The position numbers and the translations under genes are program-made. The notes under the pieces are model-generated. The model saw nothing but the letters and a program-made list of their open reading frames with translations. It was not told where the DNA came from and ran no database searches. Shown here in pieces: positions 23,401 through 36,450 of a stretch of 64,000 nt of DNA. The first letter of the stretch is position 1; each line of letters opens with the position of its first letter. The stretch comes from Schistocephalus solidus (lineage: Eukaryota; Platyhelminthes; Cestoda; Diphyllobothriidea; Diphyllobothriidae): positions 52,479-116,478 of the forward strand of contig WEDG01006564.1 of NCBI GenBank assembly GCA_017591395.1, given 5' to 3'.

Positions 23401-24239
23401 TTTTTAAGTGGGCGAGGCCGTTTCTCTTCCTCTCGCCTGTTTAGGTGGCTTCCCAACCAAACGCACTTTTAAAAAATTATTCATTTCTGTGACTAACATT
23501 TACCTAAGCAATAATTTGTATAGTTTTGACCGATTTCTGTTAAAAATATGTAGTTTACGTGAGGTTGGAGTTTCACTACTTCCACAATATTCTGGTTTAT
23601 TTTAAATTTTCAACAGGAATTTCCGCAATAGTATTTAATTCTTTTAGAAATATTTTAGAAACGGAGGATGCAGTTATTCATGCCTTACTCGACTTGGTTT
23701 TAATGTATCACTGGCATGAGGAAAATAAATGTCAAATATAGAACGTCTGCAGAAGCGTATATGATGCGGTCTATATAACTGCGCAATAAAACCAGTTTTA
23801 ACTTGCAACATGTAATTCCTTCTTTTTAACCATACGCGAAAAAACACCCCTCTGGGTAGTGAAATCAGAAAAGACAACCTAGTTATAGCTAAAGCATAAT
23901 TACCAGCGCATATTAATGCCTACCAAATTCCCATTGAACGCTCTCTCTCTCATTCCTATGGGAAAGTTTTGACTAAAACAACTGGTTTGAAAGATGCGTG
24001 CATGGTGAGGGCAGTTCTCACAACGAGGACCTCTAGCTTGCAGTTTTAGAAGCAGAAATGGCTTCAACCTACTTTCCGAGGAGAAAATCCTCCGGAATAA
24101 ATCCTCTTTAGGCTTGGTCAAGAATTTGATATGAATATTGGAGCTGACATCCAGCACCTACTACGGAATGTCCACATAATCTTCGCAAGCTGTCAACAGT
24201 CAGTCAGTAGTATAGAACAGCCTAATTATTTACCATACT
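23401..24239. other. No recognisable feature
   Basis: Only short open frames, with nothing identifiable. Confidence 0.4.
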
Positions 24240-24350
24240 GGCAGCCCAAAAATCACGAGGAACGCTGGGGAACCCATTGCTGAGTCGTACCCCTCGTAGC
24301 TGGGTCATACACCAGTACACACTGGACGAAATCATGCATGCCTGGACTTC
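24240..24350 (+). repeat. Degenerate family R fragment with hammerhead remnant
   Basis: Retains the AACGCTGGGGAACCCA phrase, the ACCCCTCGTAGCTG loop region, GACGAAA and a TGGACTTCTAGC phrase in the order of family R. The CTGAGGA core reads TGCTGAGTC and the cleavage triplet is GCC, so it should be inactive. Confidence 0.6.
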
Positions 24351-24826
24351 TAGCTTGTACATGCGCTGTCATTATGATAAATACCTACATTTTTTAAAAC
24401 CACGTAGCGATGCCTACTGTGATTCTTGTGTTCGTGCGGGTTTTGGTGCTGTAAAATTTCTCACTTAACGATCAGAACTGGGGTTCAAAAAGTGTCAGGG
24501 AGCCCGCGACATCCGAAACAGGGGAAATCTAATCATTTTACTGCTGTATACTGTACTGTGCTCTCCCTCAAATGAGCACCATGGTTACACTGGTAACGTT
24601 TAGGACGTTTACGACTTTTTCCTGCTGACCTAAGGAAATCTATTGGGTTTTCCGTAACTCAATATCAGACCGTTACACGAAAACATTTGTTTGTCAAATG
24701 AATTTTAAATTGAAACATGGAAAGTTTGCTGAATTATTAAGATTTTTGGCTGACCACTTCGTGCTCTGTGTCTGCTAAAGGTTCATTTGAAAATATACCT
24801 TTTGTGTTGTTCTTTTGGTTTTGCAG

Positions 24827-24893
24827 AACCCCGAACGAGTCTACCAACTACTTTTCCAATACAATTTCGCCGGAGAGTCTTCCAATGTGGACG
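24827..24893 (+). CDS. Possible second exon of the kinase gene
   Basis: A strong acceptor (TTCTTTTGGTTTTGCAG) and a GTTAGT donor bound 67 bases that are open in two frames. In the frame compatible with 9111-9154 it reads 22 codons ending SPESLPMWT and leaves phase 0. In the other frame it reads NPERVYQLLFQYNFAGESS, which looks more protein-like but leaves phase 1. I recognise no family in either. Orientation and phase make it a candidate upstream exon of the diacylglycerol kinase gene. It could also belong to another transcript or be fortuitous. Confidence 0.3.
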
Positions 24894-27077
24894 GTTAGTT
24901 AATTAAGTTTAGAAAAAGTTATTTAAAATGTATTTTCCTTGAGTATCTGCATGGATGGCCGACCATTACTTGTTTTAGTTGATTTGAAACACACAAGGAA
25001 AGCGCATTTCGACCGCCGCTCATTTCATATACCAACATGCAATAGGTGACCTTTAGAGCGGTGACCTTGCGCGGTGACGTCGTATGCATTAAAACACTAG
25101 AAAGTATGACCCAGATGACGTGACCAATAAATGTGGCTTTGCTAAATCTATCAGCTTTTCGGTTTACTATAAGGTGCCGCTCTGAGTGTGCTGCAAGCAT
25201 GCGTAAAACTGCTTGGAGTGTGTTACGGTTAAAGAAGGTGAACAGGGATGAAAATTTAAGAACACGATTAGGAATCAAAGAGGTAACAGTAGAAATCTGC
25301 AAGTAATCTGCTGCGTAAGTGGGCGCAATGGCAGCAAAACTAACATTATAAAAAGAACATTCTCAGTAACTACTGAAGATTACTTTTGGCGATTGGTGAG
25401 AAAGCGTCTCAGGTGACAGCATTCCTTTGACAAGCACTGCATTTAGTGATGTCGGGGAGGAATGCAAACTAGTGGGACAAATGGTGGTTGAAATATCACT
25501 GAAGTTAGTGGAAAAAGGGTTAGCTTTATAATTCGCAGTCCAGGAAGTACTGGTCATCTGCGTTTCATCACAGAAGCCAGAAACGGTAAGTGAGCAAGCG
25601 CAAACAAAACAAAGGAGAAGTACTTCAGTGGAAATTTTGAATGAAAGGCATTAGCAGGAGTTAGTCTTGCTGAACTGAACACTGCAATTCATCGGATCAT
25701 TAAAGTTGGGTAAACCCTATAGAACCCACATGGAGGATCAAGCGAAGTACGAAGTTTTTACGTCCTGATAGATTGGTAGAGGTCTAAATCACGCAAAAGG
25801 ATCTGAGGAGGTCCTGGATACAGGAGTGCAGCACAGACTATGTTTCAGACTATGTCAATCAAAACCAATAGAAAAATGAACATTATCCGAGGTATATGAG
25901 CACCGGTCATAGTCAACGTGAATAGCAAAGACTTTGGGATGGAAAGACTTATCTTCTGACAGGGCCAATTAATCTTATCTCCATGAAAACGAACTACAGA
26001 TTGCAGGCTCGTTCTGTACCTACTCGTGTGTGTTTGAATTCCCCTTGTGAATAATAGATTTATGCAAAAAAGAGCGTCTGTTAGCCACATTTAGATTGAT
26101 TAAAATAACAAACTAAATTTGATCGGGACAGACAAATTTATCAGGAAACATAACACTATAACAGGCCATTTCAGGTGCTTTGCAGAATATATATATATAT
26201 ATTTCTTGAAAGTGTTTGCTCTATTTATCCACAAATGCTGCCCTTGCAGCATGAAAATAGTCAACGGATTGTACGAATTACCCTGAATGCGCGTGGATCG
26301 CACGGAATCATTTTACCCGTACCACCCTCCTGTTTAAGCACACATGTTTTCAAAGCAGATTTCGTCACTTTAATTGGTTGTGAGACAGCCACACTGTAAA
26401 CATGTGCTTACGTGTTAAAATGGGCTAAAATTGGTCCATCTTAGTCCAGTGGTGATGACTACTTTATATAACAATTTTGGTGTGATTTTGCAATTGAACA
26501 AGTTTGATTTAAATTTGTTTGACCGTATTACTACGTAAAAATATTTTGAAAACAAAGGAGCTTAAATTAATTAGAGAACCAAGTAAGCTGAGTGAATTTT
26601 CGGCCACTAGACCTTATGAATATGGAAAAATGTTTACTACCCAAAAATAAAATAACGCTTTCAATAATTTTAATGATTTTCATTTAATATCCTCTTGCAC
26701 TTGAGACGACGGCAATGCCTAAGACGTGACACCTGTACCATCAGGGGGCTTGACTGCCCTATGACACGTTTACTTTCTTTGCAGTATAATTGAGCTTGCG
26801 TGGTGGCTATGCGTTTTTATACACCAGTCAGGTTGTCTCAGGTTGACCACGACGAAGATAGTGCTTCACCAATCGCAGTAGTCCCAGTGAACTTTCTATG
26901 GAATTACTGCCTTGAGACCTCCTGGATAAATGGCGTTGGATCTGCCACCTGGTGGACCAGCACAGGGCCTAGCTTAGGGCACGGCAGGCGTCACTCGGTT
27001 TGCGCTCCTAAAAAAAGTTCCCCACAGTATCTTCTTTGCTGTTTCACTATGGCGTCCAGGTTGACAGTTGGTTGCTG
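24894..27077. other. Probable intron; short TA run
   Basis: A short TA run lies at 26186-26201. A possible 12-base phase-0 microexon or 47-base exon ends at a perfect GTAAGT donor at 25587, but it has no coding support. Nothing else is recognisable. Confidence 0.35.
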
Positions 27078-27570
<493 letters not shown>

Positions 27571-27599
27571 CTTCTTCGTCTTTCTCTTCTTCTTAGTCA

Positions 27600-28572
27600 T
27601 TTACTGCAAGCTTAAACTTTGAAGGCATTGTAAGCGAATGTTTGAGGAAATAATGATAATATGGCGATCTGGTGATAAAAAAATTCATTGGCATACTAAA
27701 TCCGTATGTCTGGTTTGTAGACTCCAAAACAACAATCTTTGAGAAGAGGGCTCAATGAGCAACTGAGCGACGGGCCAGGGAATGTCAATTCAAATGGGGC
27801 TGTGTGGTCAATTTGAACAATTTTTCGCTCTAAGATAAGATTCTGGACAGAATATAACTATAAGTTCAAGATGGTGCTATTTGATGACTTGCTTCCTTAC
27901 CATCTTCGACTTCCAGCGTCCTGATAAGTAAGGTGCCTGTCAGTTCCTGTGTGTGAGCCCTTAAGAGCCGTAGGACAATAAATGACCTCGGGAAGAGCCG
28001 GCTGTATTTTGGGCTGAATTAAAAGTCTGCGATCGTGAAGCACTTGGAGAGGGTGAACATAGGTGTCTGCACAATTTTATGGTTGGTCGAAAGGGACAAA
28101 TTACGTTTTGGATGCTTTTTACGACGTTGTCAGCGTCGTGTCTATCGACGCCGTTTTCAATTAGTCGTCTGTTGGCATTATATTTGCCTATAGTATCCAT
28201 CGCTGCACAGTTTCTCTGTTGCGCGAAATGTAGCCTTCGGGAAACTTTAATTTTGAGGAAATTCAGGCCTACCAGTAAAAAACCAACCCTGTTCTAGAGG
28301 GCGCTCTGCTCTGCTTTGGGAACAATCCCACTTCATATGTGTGTCGCTACGAGTCGTGAAGGCGGGTACACCGAATGCAAGTGAAAGGTGCTGTTGCGTC
28401 GGAGTTTCCAACTTCCTTAAGAATAAACCAGGCAGTACATAACCTGCATCCGTAATGCTGGAAAAAGCTTTATGCGACAAAACATAGGGCTTTCGTTGAC
28501 GAATGCTCACCGATCCCTTACGTAAGTTACTCATTCCCCTAACTCACGAACCCAACCAGCAGCCTCACAGTG
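27600..28572. other. No recognisable gene
   Basis: Open frames at 27961-28200 and 28247-28534 on the minus strand have no known domain and no exon signals I can defend. Confidence 0.35.
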
Positions 28573-28850
28573 GCTAGTAGTAGTCAAGGCACATTAAAAA
28601 TGCCGACAATGACAAAGGATACTGAAGTGGCCAATTTTGGCTCATTAGCCGTCATCAACCAGTCATCAACCCAGCCCAAGGTCGTGCGCCACCCAAGGCT
28701 CGAACCCGTGACCTGCTGAGTAGAATTCAAATGCACTAACCCACAGGGAATATTGGCATCCATTAACAAACTCTCACCTATCGCTAACGGAACTCCCTCG
28801 TTCCTCTCTACCTTGGGGCACGCTCTTGAACCCCGCAAACAGCCGCACAG
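28573..28850 (-). repeat. tRNA-Arg-type hammerhead repeat
   Basis: Minus-strand unit: the linker (28850-28740), a damaged tRNA-like part (about 28735-28680, B box GGTTCGAGCC-like) and a hammerhead remnant (28665-28610) with stem I ACTGG/TCAGT still pairable. The core is decayed to TTGATGA and the GAAA box is lost. Confidence 0.75.
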
Positions 28851-28852
28851 CC

Positions 28853-28950
28853 ATTCATACTGGCTGATGACTGACTGATGACGGCTTATAAGTCAGAAAT
28901 GGCCATTCCACTCTCCCTTGTCTTTGTCGGCATTGTTAAATATCAGGCTG
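28853..28950 (+). repeat. tRNA-Arg-type repeat fragment, inverted to its neighbour
   Basis: A plus-strand fragment starting at the hammerhead. It has two overlapping CTGATGA boxes (28864-28870 and 28875-28881), then GGCTTATAAGTC and an intact GAAATGGCCATT, followed by the usual CTCTCCCTTGTCTTTGTCGG phrase. Its 5' end abuts the linker of the minus-strand copy, so the two are head to head. Confidence 0.75.
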
Positions 28951-30404
28951 TTCGGTACTTCTTTTAAGGGGTAACTTACGAACCAGAATTAACTGCTTTC
29001 ACGTAAATATCCCTTTCGGTGTATCCTCCGTTTCTATAGCTCCTGTGAATATAGTACGCAGATTTTCTGAGATGTGGGATGGAATTCCATAGAAAATAGC
29101 TGATTAATAAGCTTTCTATTAATCCCATATACGTTATCTTCGTATGTCGGTTCCAAGTTGTGCTTGTTGTAAGAGCTATTGAACAAAAATGGTGACTAGC
29201 AAGACCGCTTCTGGTTTAAGTGCCACCTCAATCAGCCAGTGAGTACCAAAGGCTGGAATCTTCTTTAGCATCTGCCTATAGTGCCTGTAGGCGGCCCCAT
29301 TAAAAAGACCAGATAAAAACAGGTCAGATTTGCGGAAATAAACAAGGAGTAATTATTACAGACTACAACTGACAAGAGGCGCGACCAGGACTCAAGAGTA
29401 GAACATACAAGTCCTGACTCTAAACCGCGTGTCTTCGTGGTCTTGGTTTAGAGTATGACTGATGGATGACGTGAATAATGCAAACCGAGCATTCCAGTCT
29501 TGGTTGCCTAGTCAGTAAAACTTTCCACTATGTAACCATCTGTAAAAGCCCTAGACGGGAGCTGCAAATCAAGGCGAAAACTTTTAATTCTGTGCGAAAA
29601 TTGGGGCGAAATTGCTAACTGACATTTGCAGGTTGGCCAACCAGACTTTTGCGACAAGTTTCCGAGGAGCAAATTGAACAAGCCTATCTAAGGTGAATTT
29701 ACCTCGTCAGAACCTCTGTGAAGCAACCTTATCTCCACATCTGTTTACGAGGCACATCACTAGAGTGATTTTAGTACTGACTATAATGCTGCGACCATTT
29801 AAACATAATTAGTGGCTTTAAACACGACAGTAGCTAACCAATTATATGCGTTTGAACGAAGCGCATGATGGTTACTCGGCTCATCAATGTATGTTCAAAT
29901 TTTACCAAGGTAAGGTTATGTTGATAGTGCAATGCACAAGTAAAATACGGTTATTTCTGCCTTATCTGCTCCCACACTCCCGTATCTTTCGTTAGGATGC
30001 TTCTGTGGACTTTTAATACTTACTTGTGGGTGGCTTATGGTCAGTAGTACTGTCCCAAACCTGTCTGATAAACCATACTGATTAGATATTTTCTAACCGT
30101 GACAAAGTGCGTAGTTGGCAGTTTACAAATTGCGCCGAGAGAAAGAAAATGATGACTACCTGCTGCGTACCGACGGAGAAGGCGCATAACCCAGGCCAAA
30201 CGTCAGAAAACATGGTCCCAGGCGTTGAATATGGTTCGCTGTTGAGTAACATTTGTGTGTTTATAGGTTTAAGGAGGAGCTAGAGTCATTACTTCTGCAC
30301 ATAAGAAGAAACGTCTTATTACTACTTGGTAAGGAGTAATGGCGTGAACCCTCCGGCAGCACCGAAAAATAGGAACGCTATGTATTGCGGGCGGCCTTGC
30401 CCTA
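28951..30404. other. No recognisable feature
   Basis: No motif, repeat or plausible exon identified. Confidence 0.4.
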
Positions 30405-30509
30405 AATTCCTGGGATGTTTGAGTTACGGTTGCTCTTGGTTTGAACGTGAGGGTTAAATTTAGGGTTATGATTAACATTGATGTTAAAGTTAGGATACGG
30501 GGAATGGAT
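30405..30509. repeat. TTAGGG-like dispersed block
   Basis: Starts with the CCTAAATTCCTGGGATG flank and continues with GAGGGTTAAATTTAGGG and further degenerate units before meeting the adjacent tRNA-Arg-type repeat. Confidence 0.55.
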
Positions 30510-30955
30510 ATACCTGAACAATGCCAACAAAGGCGAGGGAGACTTGAAAGCCATGTCTGGCTCACTAGCTGTCATCACCAAGTCATGCCTGATGCCAGGT
30601 AATGCTCCACCCGAGGCTTGAACCCGCGAACTGTTGATCAGAAGTCTAACGCTCTAGCCATCGAGCCACGCACTTGTTGTCTTGTCAGTTTAGATCGGCA
30701 ATATTGACATTTATTGACAAACACTCACCTATCGGTCACGGAACACCCTCCTTCCTCTCTGTCTTGGGGCTTGCTCCGAGCCCCGCCAGCAAACGCACAG
30801 CAGATAGTAGTAGTAAAGGCAGATAAACAATGCCGAAAAAGACAAGGGAGACTGGAATGGTCCTTTCTGGCTAATTAATTGTCATCAGCCAGTCGTACTC
30901 AACCCCGGGTGATGGCCTACTCGAGGCTCGATCTCATAACCTGTTGGATAGGCCT
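30510..30955 (-). repeat. Partial tandem of the tRNA-Arg-type hammerhead repeat
   Basis: Two hammerhead regions lie in the same orientation, at 30541-30584 and 30850-30894, 309 bases apart. Between them are one complete linker (about 30800-30690) and one tRNA-like part (about 30665-30605), with the A box GTGGCTCGATGGCTAGAG, an anticodon loop consistent with TCT (Arg) and the B box GCGGGTTCAAGCC. The right unit also has part of its own tRNA-like region (to about 30955). A head-to-tail arrangement of full units is visible directly. Confidence 0.85.
30850..30894 (-). ncRNA. Hammerhead-like core in the tRNA-Arg-type repeat
   Basis: On the minus strand: stem I GACTGG (30894-30889) with CCAGTC (30855-30850), a perfect 6 bp; core CTGATGA (30888-30882); a short stem II region; and GAAA (30867-30864). 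Stem III is minimal. In the family consensus it is the palindrome ATGGCCAT followed by T, giving an ATT cleavage triplet, but this copy has changes there. It fits a minimal type I hammerhead. Stem II lacks the usual G-C closing pair, so activity is uncertain. Confidence 0.5.
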
Positions 30956-33900
30956 CCTTGAGTTTAACGTAATGCAAACAGTATACCGGAGAAGGCAGTC
31001 GTATTTCTGGGTCCTGCCTTGGAAAGGCTCCGTATAAACAATTTCCAACGTTTAATTACAGTAGATGTGGCGTCTCATTGAATGTGTACGAAAATACTGA
31101 AACATTTCTAAGCTAAGAAAAATTACTAAGGTAGTTTTATAGTATAAATGAAGCTGCAGCACAATCTCCAGATATTGTAGTCTCTGCGAGACGTCAAAGT
31201 TTCCATGAACTTCTTCTAAACCACTTGCAAAAACGAAACTATGGAAAAAACGACACAGAGGTAGTATGCATTTCCCCCTGGAATTCGATGCCCTTTAAGA
31301 TTGAAATATATTTTCTAACAAAATGCACAAAACTATTCTTTCTTGTAAGTATTTGGTAGTGTATTAGTTCTTCTGTAAATTACTACTTGAAGAGAGATCA
31401 TCTTTCGCTGCAAAAAATATTCAAGTAATTATTTTTAAAACCTGAAAAATCCATTCGCAAGGTATCGTCTCTGTGCACTCAAATCCACTGCCAGATTTTG
31501 GTAAAAAAAACTGCTAATGAGTACAAACATATGCCAGGCAAACCGTACTGAGCCTGAGCTTTTCTTAACTCATTGTCTGCACTTACGTGGATTATTTTGA
31601 ATCCCGTAATCTGCGAAAAACGTGTATGTTTTGTGGATGTATTTAGGTATCTTTCTGCACTTAAATTGGGCTACGTTTGACCTTAGTTAGTAGTTTTAGA
31701 TCACAAATGTCTATCTTAAGTCCAAATAACACAGTTGTCCAAAAATGGAGGACTGACCAATGCCAGATGAGCAGTTCTCTGCGTCATCATGAGATCCAAA
31801 AACTTGAGGATACAGAATTGACCGCCTACAAATAAATTATTTGAGATAAAACTGCTCATAAAGCCAACTTTCATTTGCTCGGGTCATGGAGGGGTGAAAT
31901 AAGATTTGTAAAAATGCATTATTTGTTATAATTTCTTGTCACGGTTTCCAGGGTCCAAACTGCTACCGACTTTAGCTAAATTTCATTGGAGTCCATTGTA
32001 TTTGTAGACGAAAAGGGCAGGCAAACATACCTGTCTTCCCTCTCGCTGCATCCTTCAGGGCGTGTCTGGTTTCAGCATGTGGGGTTTGATATTTGTCTTA
32101 GAGCTAAGATGTGTAGTGTAATAAAGTGTTACAATACATCTCCAGTAGACGATAGGAGAGGGTATTTGAAATTCAGAGAACACGGATTCTTTGTTGCATC
32201 AAGAATGGACTTATTATGTTCACAATGGTTGTCCCACAGCCAAACGTTGAAAGATTGTACATGTGTTGCTCTGGTAGTTTAGAGAAAAAGCTTAGAATGT
32301 CCTTAAGGGGGAAACCACAGTGGATGATATTTTTACTCTTCTCAATAAATTTATTATTTGAATGGATTTTTCTGCAGTCAGTTTGCAGTACCTGCATCAG
32401 GGAGACCAAATGCGGTTAGACTTAATTTCCTTTAATATCCTGGGAAAGGGGCATTGCAGGTCCCAGATAATTTTAACCAACAGTTTGAGCAGATCTCGCG
32501 GTCACCTTAACTAGGGACAATAGGTGACACACACATTACCGGAGGCCAATCGCATAGAACCAAAGTAATCGTTCGTTTTGCAAGTAAATGCTCTATATCT
32601 GCAAGTAAAATTTGTGAAGAAGACGTGGTTAAGCAAGTATAGACCGTAGAAAATGAACTGTTCTAGCATAATCGAATCGAATAAATTGATTTGACATGTC
32701 TTCCAAAAAAAAACAAAGCATGTAAAATTGAGAAAAAGAAGAAGATGCGATCGGTGAAAAATGGCACTTATTTGCCTGAGGTTTCGCATGCTTGCGCGAT
32801 CCCATCCTCCGAGAGAGTTGCAGAGAAGGCCTGGGAGGGCACCAGGGGTGCAGCATTTTCAGGAAGCAGTGGACACGGATCGGTTTGCTGAATGAACGCG
32901 TACAGGTGGTCTGTTGGTTTGTCCGTAGAAATTTGATTATAGGAGGATTTTTAACAGTTCCTAATCCAGAGGGTAGATCCCGCATTCATCGCTTGTTGTC
33001 GTACATGACGGGATGATTGCTCATTAGTTCATAAATTTCCGTTGATTGTGTAAATTTTCTTGATAACCCCTTTGAAACGGAGATTTCTTTAGATGGGAAT
33101 TTGCACTTAATTAGGAACAGAGTAAAACATAAAGTTAGGTTTCGCTTCTCCAATTCTTGTGACCGTACTCCACACATATGAGTGGGCAGTACAACATTGT
33201 GCGAGCAGGCATCAAAGCGAAAAAAACACCCTCTGTTTGCGCTTGCTTTCAAGAAGGCAAAGAATGTGGTTTTAGCATGAAGTATAGTAATAAGTACTAG
33301 AAATGCGCGATTTAGTTTAGTTTAGGTATCTCCGAAAACACTGAGAAATCTTTAATGCTTATATCTCAGAATTAATATTTATCGTTTAGAAATTCAGTGG
33401 TTTACTAAGCAAAGTTAGCGTGAATACATTATTTTGCACGCTTCCTTAGGTGACATGGATTGCGCTCGATTTAAATGCTTAACTTTTACGAAAACCTTTA
33501 ATCCTATGATGTTTTCACTGCTCATTTAGCCCAATCGCCGTGGGTTTCTTTACCCTGGTTTTCTATTGCGAACTGCCACCTAGTGTATGCCGAGCCACCT
33601 TATCATCACTGGACGTGAATACATAGAGGTCCTAATTGTTTTGACGGATAAATGATAGCATGTTACTAGAATAACCTGAGATGAGCGCAAAAACGCGTAA
33701 AATTTCAATCAGCGTTTTTGGGTGACCCTGAAATATTCCTTTTTTCGAATTCGTTTTAAACGGAAGATGCCATTTGCTAAAGGAAGACTAAGCGAAGTTA
33801 ACAGCTAATGTTTTTGAAAATTAATCTAAAACTATGCACTACGTAGGCACTTATTTTTTACTTGAATGCTGTTTTTGAAGATAAACAAAGCTCTCATCGT

Positions 33901-34764
33901 CCTCGCGATGCCAACTCACAATTATTTTCATATTAATCTGTACTGGAAGCTAATTTGGGTGATATTAACCTTTTCAGTTATAGATATTTTGCCAATCTTT
34001 GGGTCATGAAGGGGCACAAGCTGATTACGCAAACACCCCATCTAAACGTTTCTTTATTATTCCACAGTTAAGGTGTTCGGTATATGCTTTTTGATTTTTA
34101 TGCCTGTATTATCTTTGGGATTTAACCAAAACTACAATCTAGCCTGTTGTCCAAATGAGCAGAGCTGGTATTTTTGCCCTCAAGACACATTCGTCGGCCT
34201 TCGAGGGAAATCCAGGCATAATTTTATTGTAAAGTGCCCATCCTTATAGGTTGCTTGCGACGACCAGATGAAGTAAGGACTCCGCACACTACAATTTGTG
34301 CACATGCCGTCAACAGTCAACGCCCAAACTGTGTGTGTGCTTGCTTCCGATCCACCCGACTGCGTATAGCCACCAAACTGCCTAACTGCTTTTTATTCCG
34401 GTGGATCAGCATCCATTTTGCAGCATTAACAGAGATACCAGCATCTGTTAAGCATGCAGCAGCGCGATCCTGAGGCATATGCTTGATTTTGTTGTCGTCA
34501 CATTAGTTCGGACTAAACAGATTAACCTTCAATCAGGACTATTTATTTTCTATTGTATTGTCAAACTGTTACCCTGAAATGGATAGCTCAATTTTTACTA
34601 GAAACCGCACGAGGAAGGCCCACGTACCAGTGAATGCATCATGTAGTAGAGGAAAATCGGCTGAACAGGTAACTAGGATTTTAAACAGTGTTGTAATTCA
34701 AGTGTGTGTGCGTATTTAACGTGACCTCTGGCTATCTCACACATGTGAGATGTAAGCCGTTCAA
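30956..34764. other. No recognisable gene in about 3.8 kb
   Basis: An open frame at 31986-32282 (98 codons) and several near 32511-33252 have no known domain and no convincing splice context. AT-rich, probable intron. Confidence 0.4.
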
Positions 34765-35402
34765 CCCCCTGTTGTGTGAAATCCTGGTGCTTGTGTTTGG
34801 GGGGCCAGGTCGTGTACGTAGTACACGTAGGCGAGGTCACTAGCAGCTGCGCCCGCTTCCGCATCAGACAACTGACCGGCTCGGACAGTGGTCTGATTGT
34901 GGGGAGTGGGGAGAGAGTGAGGTCGACAGCTCAGCGCATTTTCCTCACTATAAACAATCTGACGCGCTTGAAACTATCACGGTGCGCTAAAAGCCGTGGC
35001 TTGGAAGGTTGCCAACTGACGGGATAACTCGGACCGCGAGGTCAGCCCAATGTGTGTTTTGTGTGGAGTGGCTGACTGGCGGACAGAGAGTCAGGTTGCA
35101 ATGGCTCCTTCTTAATGTAGCCTTTATGGCACTCCCACTCCGTGGGATCCGAGCCAGGTGTGGTGGCACGCCCAGGGGCGGCTCCGGCTGCGCCAGCCAC
35201 CTGCGCCCTCTCCCATCTCCGGTCTTCTTGACTCTGTCTTGACACCGGGCTCAGGTGGGGGAGGAGGAGAGAATGCAGTAGCTGCAGCGCAAGGCTACTA
35301 TCACTTAAAACTAATTCACGCGCAAGTCACCGTCCCTGCACCACCTGGTGTGGAGCATACGGTGGACCTCGTCGAAATCGACGGTCGAACTGCCGTGCGT
35401 AT
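34765..35402 (+). repeat. Composite GC-rich repeat C+B, first copy
   Basis: Starts with a phrase beginning CCCCCTGTTGTGTGAAAT and repeats 1050 bases further on (35815). It consists of block C (to about 35150, ending in ATGGCTCCTTCTTAATG and the CTCCGTGGGATCCGAG phrase) and block B (the GGCACGCC..GGGGCGGCT start, the GTCTTCTTGACTCTG phrase, and the GTGGACCTCGTCGAAATCGA end). Open frames across it are unrelated to any family I know. Confidence 0.8.
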
Positions 35403-35814
35403 GTCTCCCCTAAACGGGCGACGTGGTAGATGCGTTGGACCAACACGGGGGCACCACGGGCACCAACACGGGCACCAACACGGGAGCACCACAGGTGTTA
35501 TTTGGGTTGTGCTCTCATTAAAAATGCCGAAAATGGGGGGAGTTGTGGTGGCACGCCTAGGGGCGGCTAGGACCTGGGGACAACGGCCGCGCCAGCTGCC
35601 TACGCCCTCTCCCGCCTCCGATCTTCTTGACTCTGTCATGAAACCGGGCATAGGTGGGGAGGAGGAGAGAGGCCGGTAGATGCAGCGCAAGTCTACGATC
35701 ACTTTAATCTAAATCAAGCGCAAGTCACCGTATCTGCAACACCCTGCTGTGGAGCATACGGTGGACCTCGTCGTAATCGACGGTCGAACTGTCGTCTGTG
35801 TTTGTGTGTATGTA
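35403..35814 (+). repeat. Partial family B unit between the two C+B copies
   Basis: Begins with a CCCCTAAACGGGCGACGTGG phrase and contains CACCAACACGGG triplication (about 35460-35490), then a second, more diverged B start (about 35545) and B end (about 35780). Confidence 0.7.
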
Positions 35815-36450
35815 CCCCCTGTTGTGTGAAATCCTGGTGCTCGTGTTTGGGGGCCAGGTCGTGTACGTAGTACACGTAGACGAGGTCATCAGCAGCTGCA
35901 GCCACTTCCGCATCAGACAACTGACCGACTCGGATAGTGGTTTGATTGTGGGATAGGGGGAGAGAGTGAGGTCGACGGCTCAGCGCATGTTCCTGATTAT
36001 AAACAAATTGACGCGCTTGAAACTATCATGCTGCGCTAAAAGCTGTGGCTTGGACGATTTCCAACTGACAATGTAACTCGGACCGAATGGTAAGCCCAAT
36101 GTGTGTTTTGTGTGAAGTGGCTGACTGGTGGACTGAGAGTCAGGCTGCAATGGCTCCTTCTTAATGCGGCCTTTATGGCACTCGCACTCCTTGGGATCCG
36201 AGTCAGGTGTGGTGGTACACCTAGGGCGGCTCCGGCCGCGCCAGCCACCTGTGTCCTCTCCCGCCTCCGGTCTTCTTGACTCTGAGTTGACACTGGGCTC
36301 ATTTGGGCGAGGAGGAGAGAGTGCGGTAGCTGCAGCGCAAGGCTACTATCACTTAAAACTAATTCACGCGCAAGTCACCGTCCTTGCACCAGCTGGTGTG
36401 GAGCATACGGTGGGCCTCGTTGAAATCGACGGTCTAACTATCGTGCGTGT
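35815..36450 (+). repeat. Composite GC-rich repeat C+B, second copy
   Basis: A direct copy of 34765-35402 with scattered substitutions and small indels, in the same order C then B. The frame at 36164-36514 is a by-product of the repeat. Confidence 0.8.

Noticed and set aside
31986..32282. 98-codon open frame, Cys-rich, considered as the missing first C1 domain
   Set aside because: Cysteine and histidine spacing does not fit a C1 domain and there is no matching splice-site pair.
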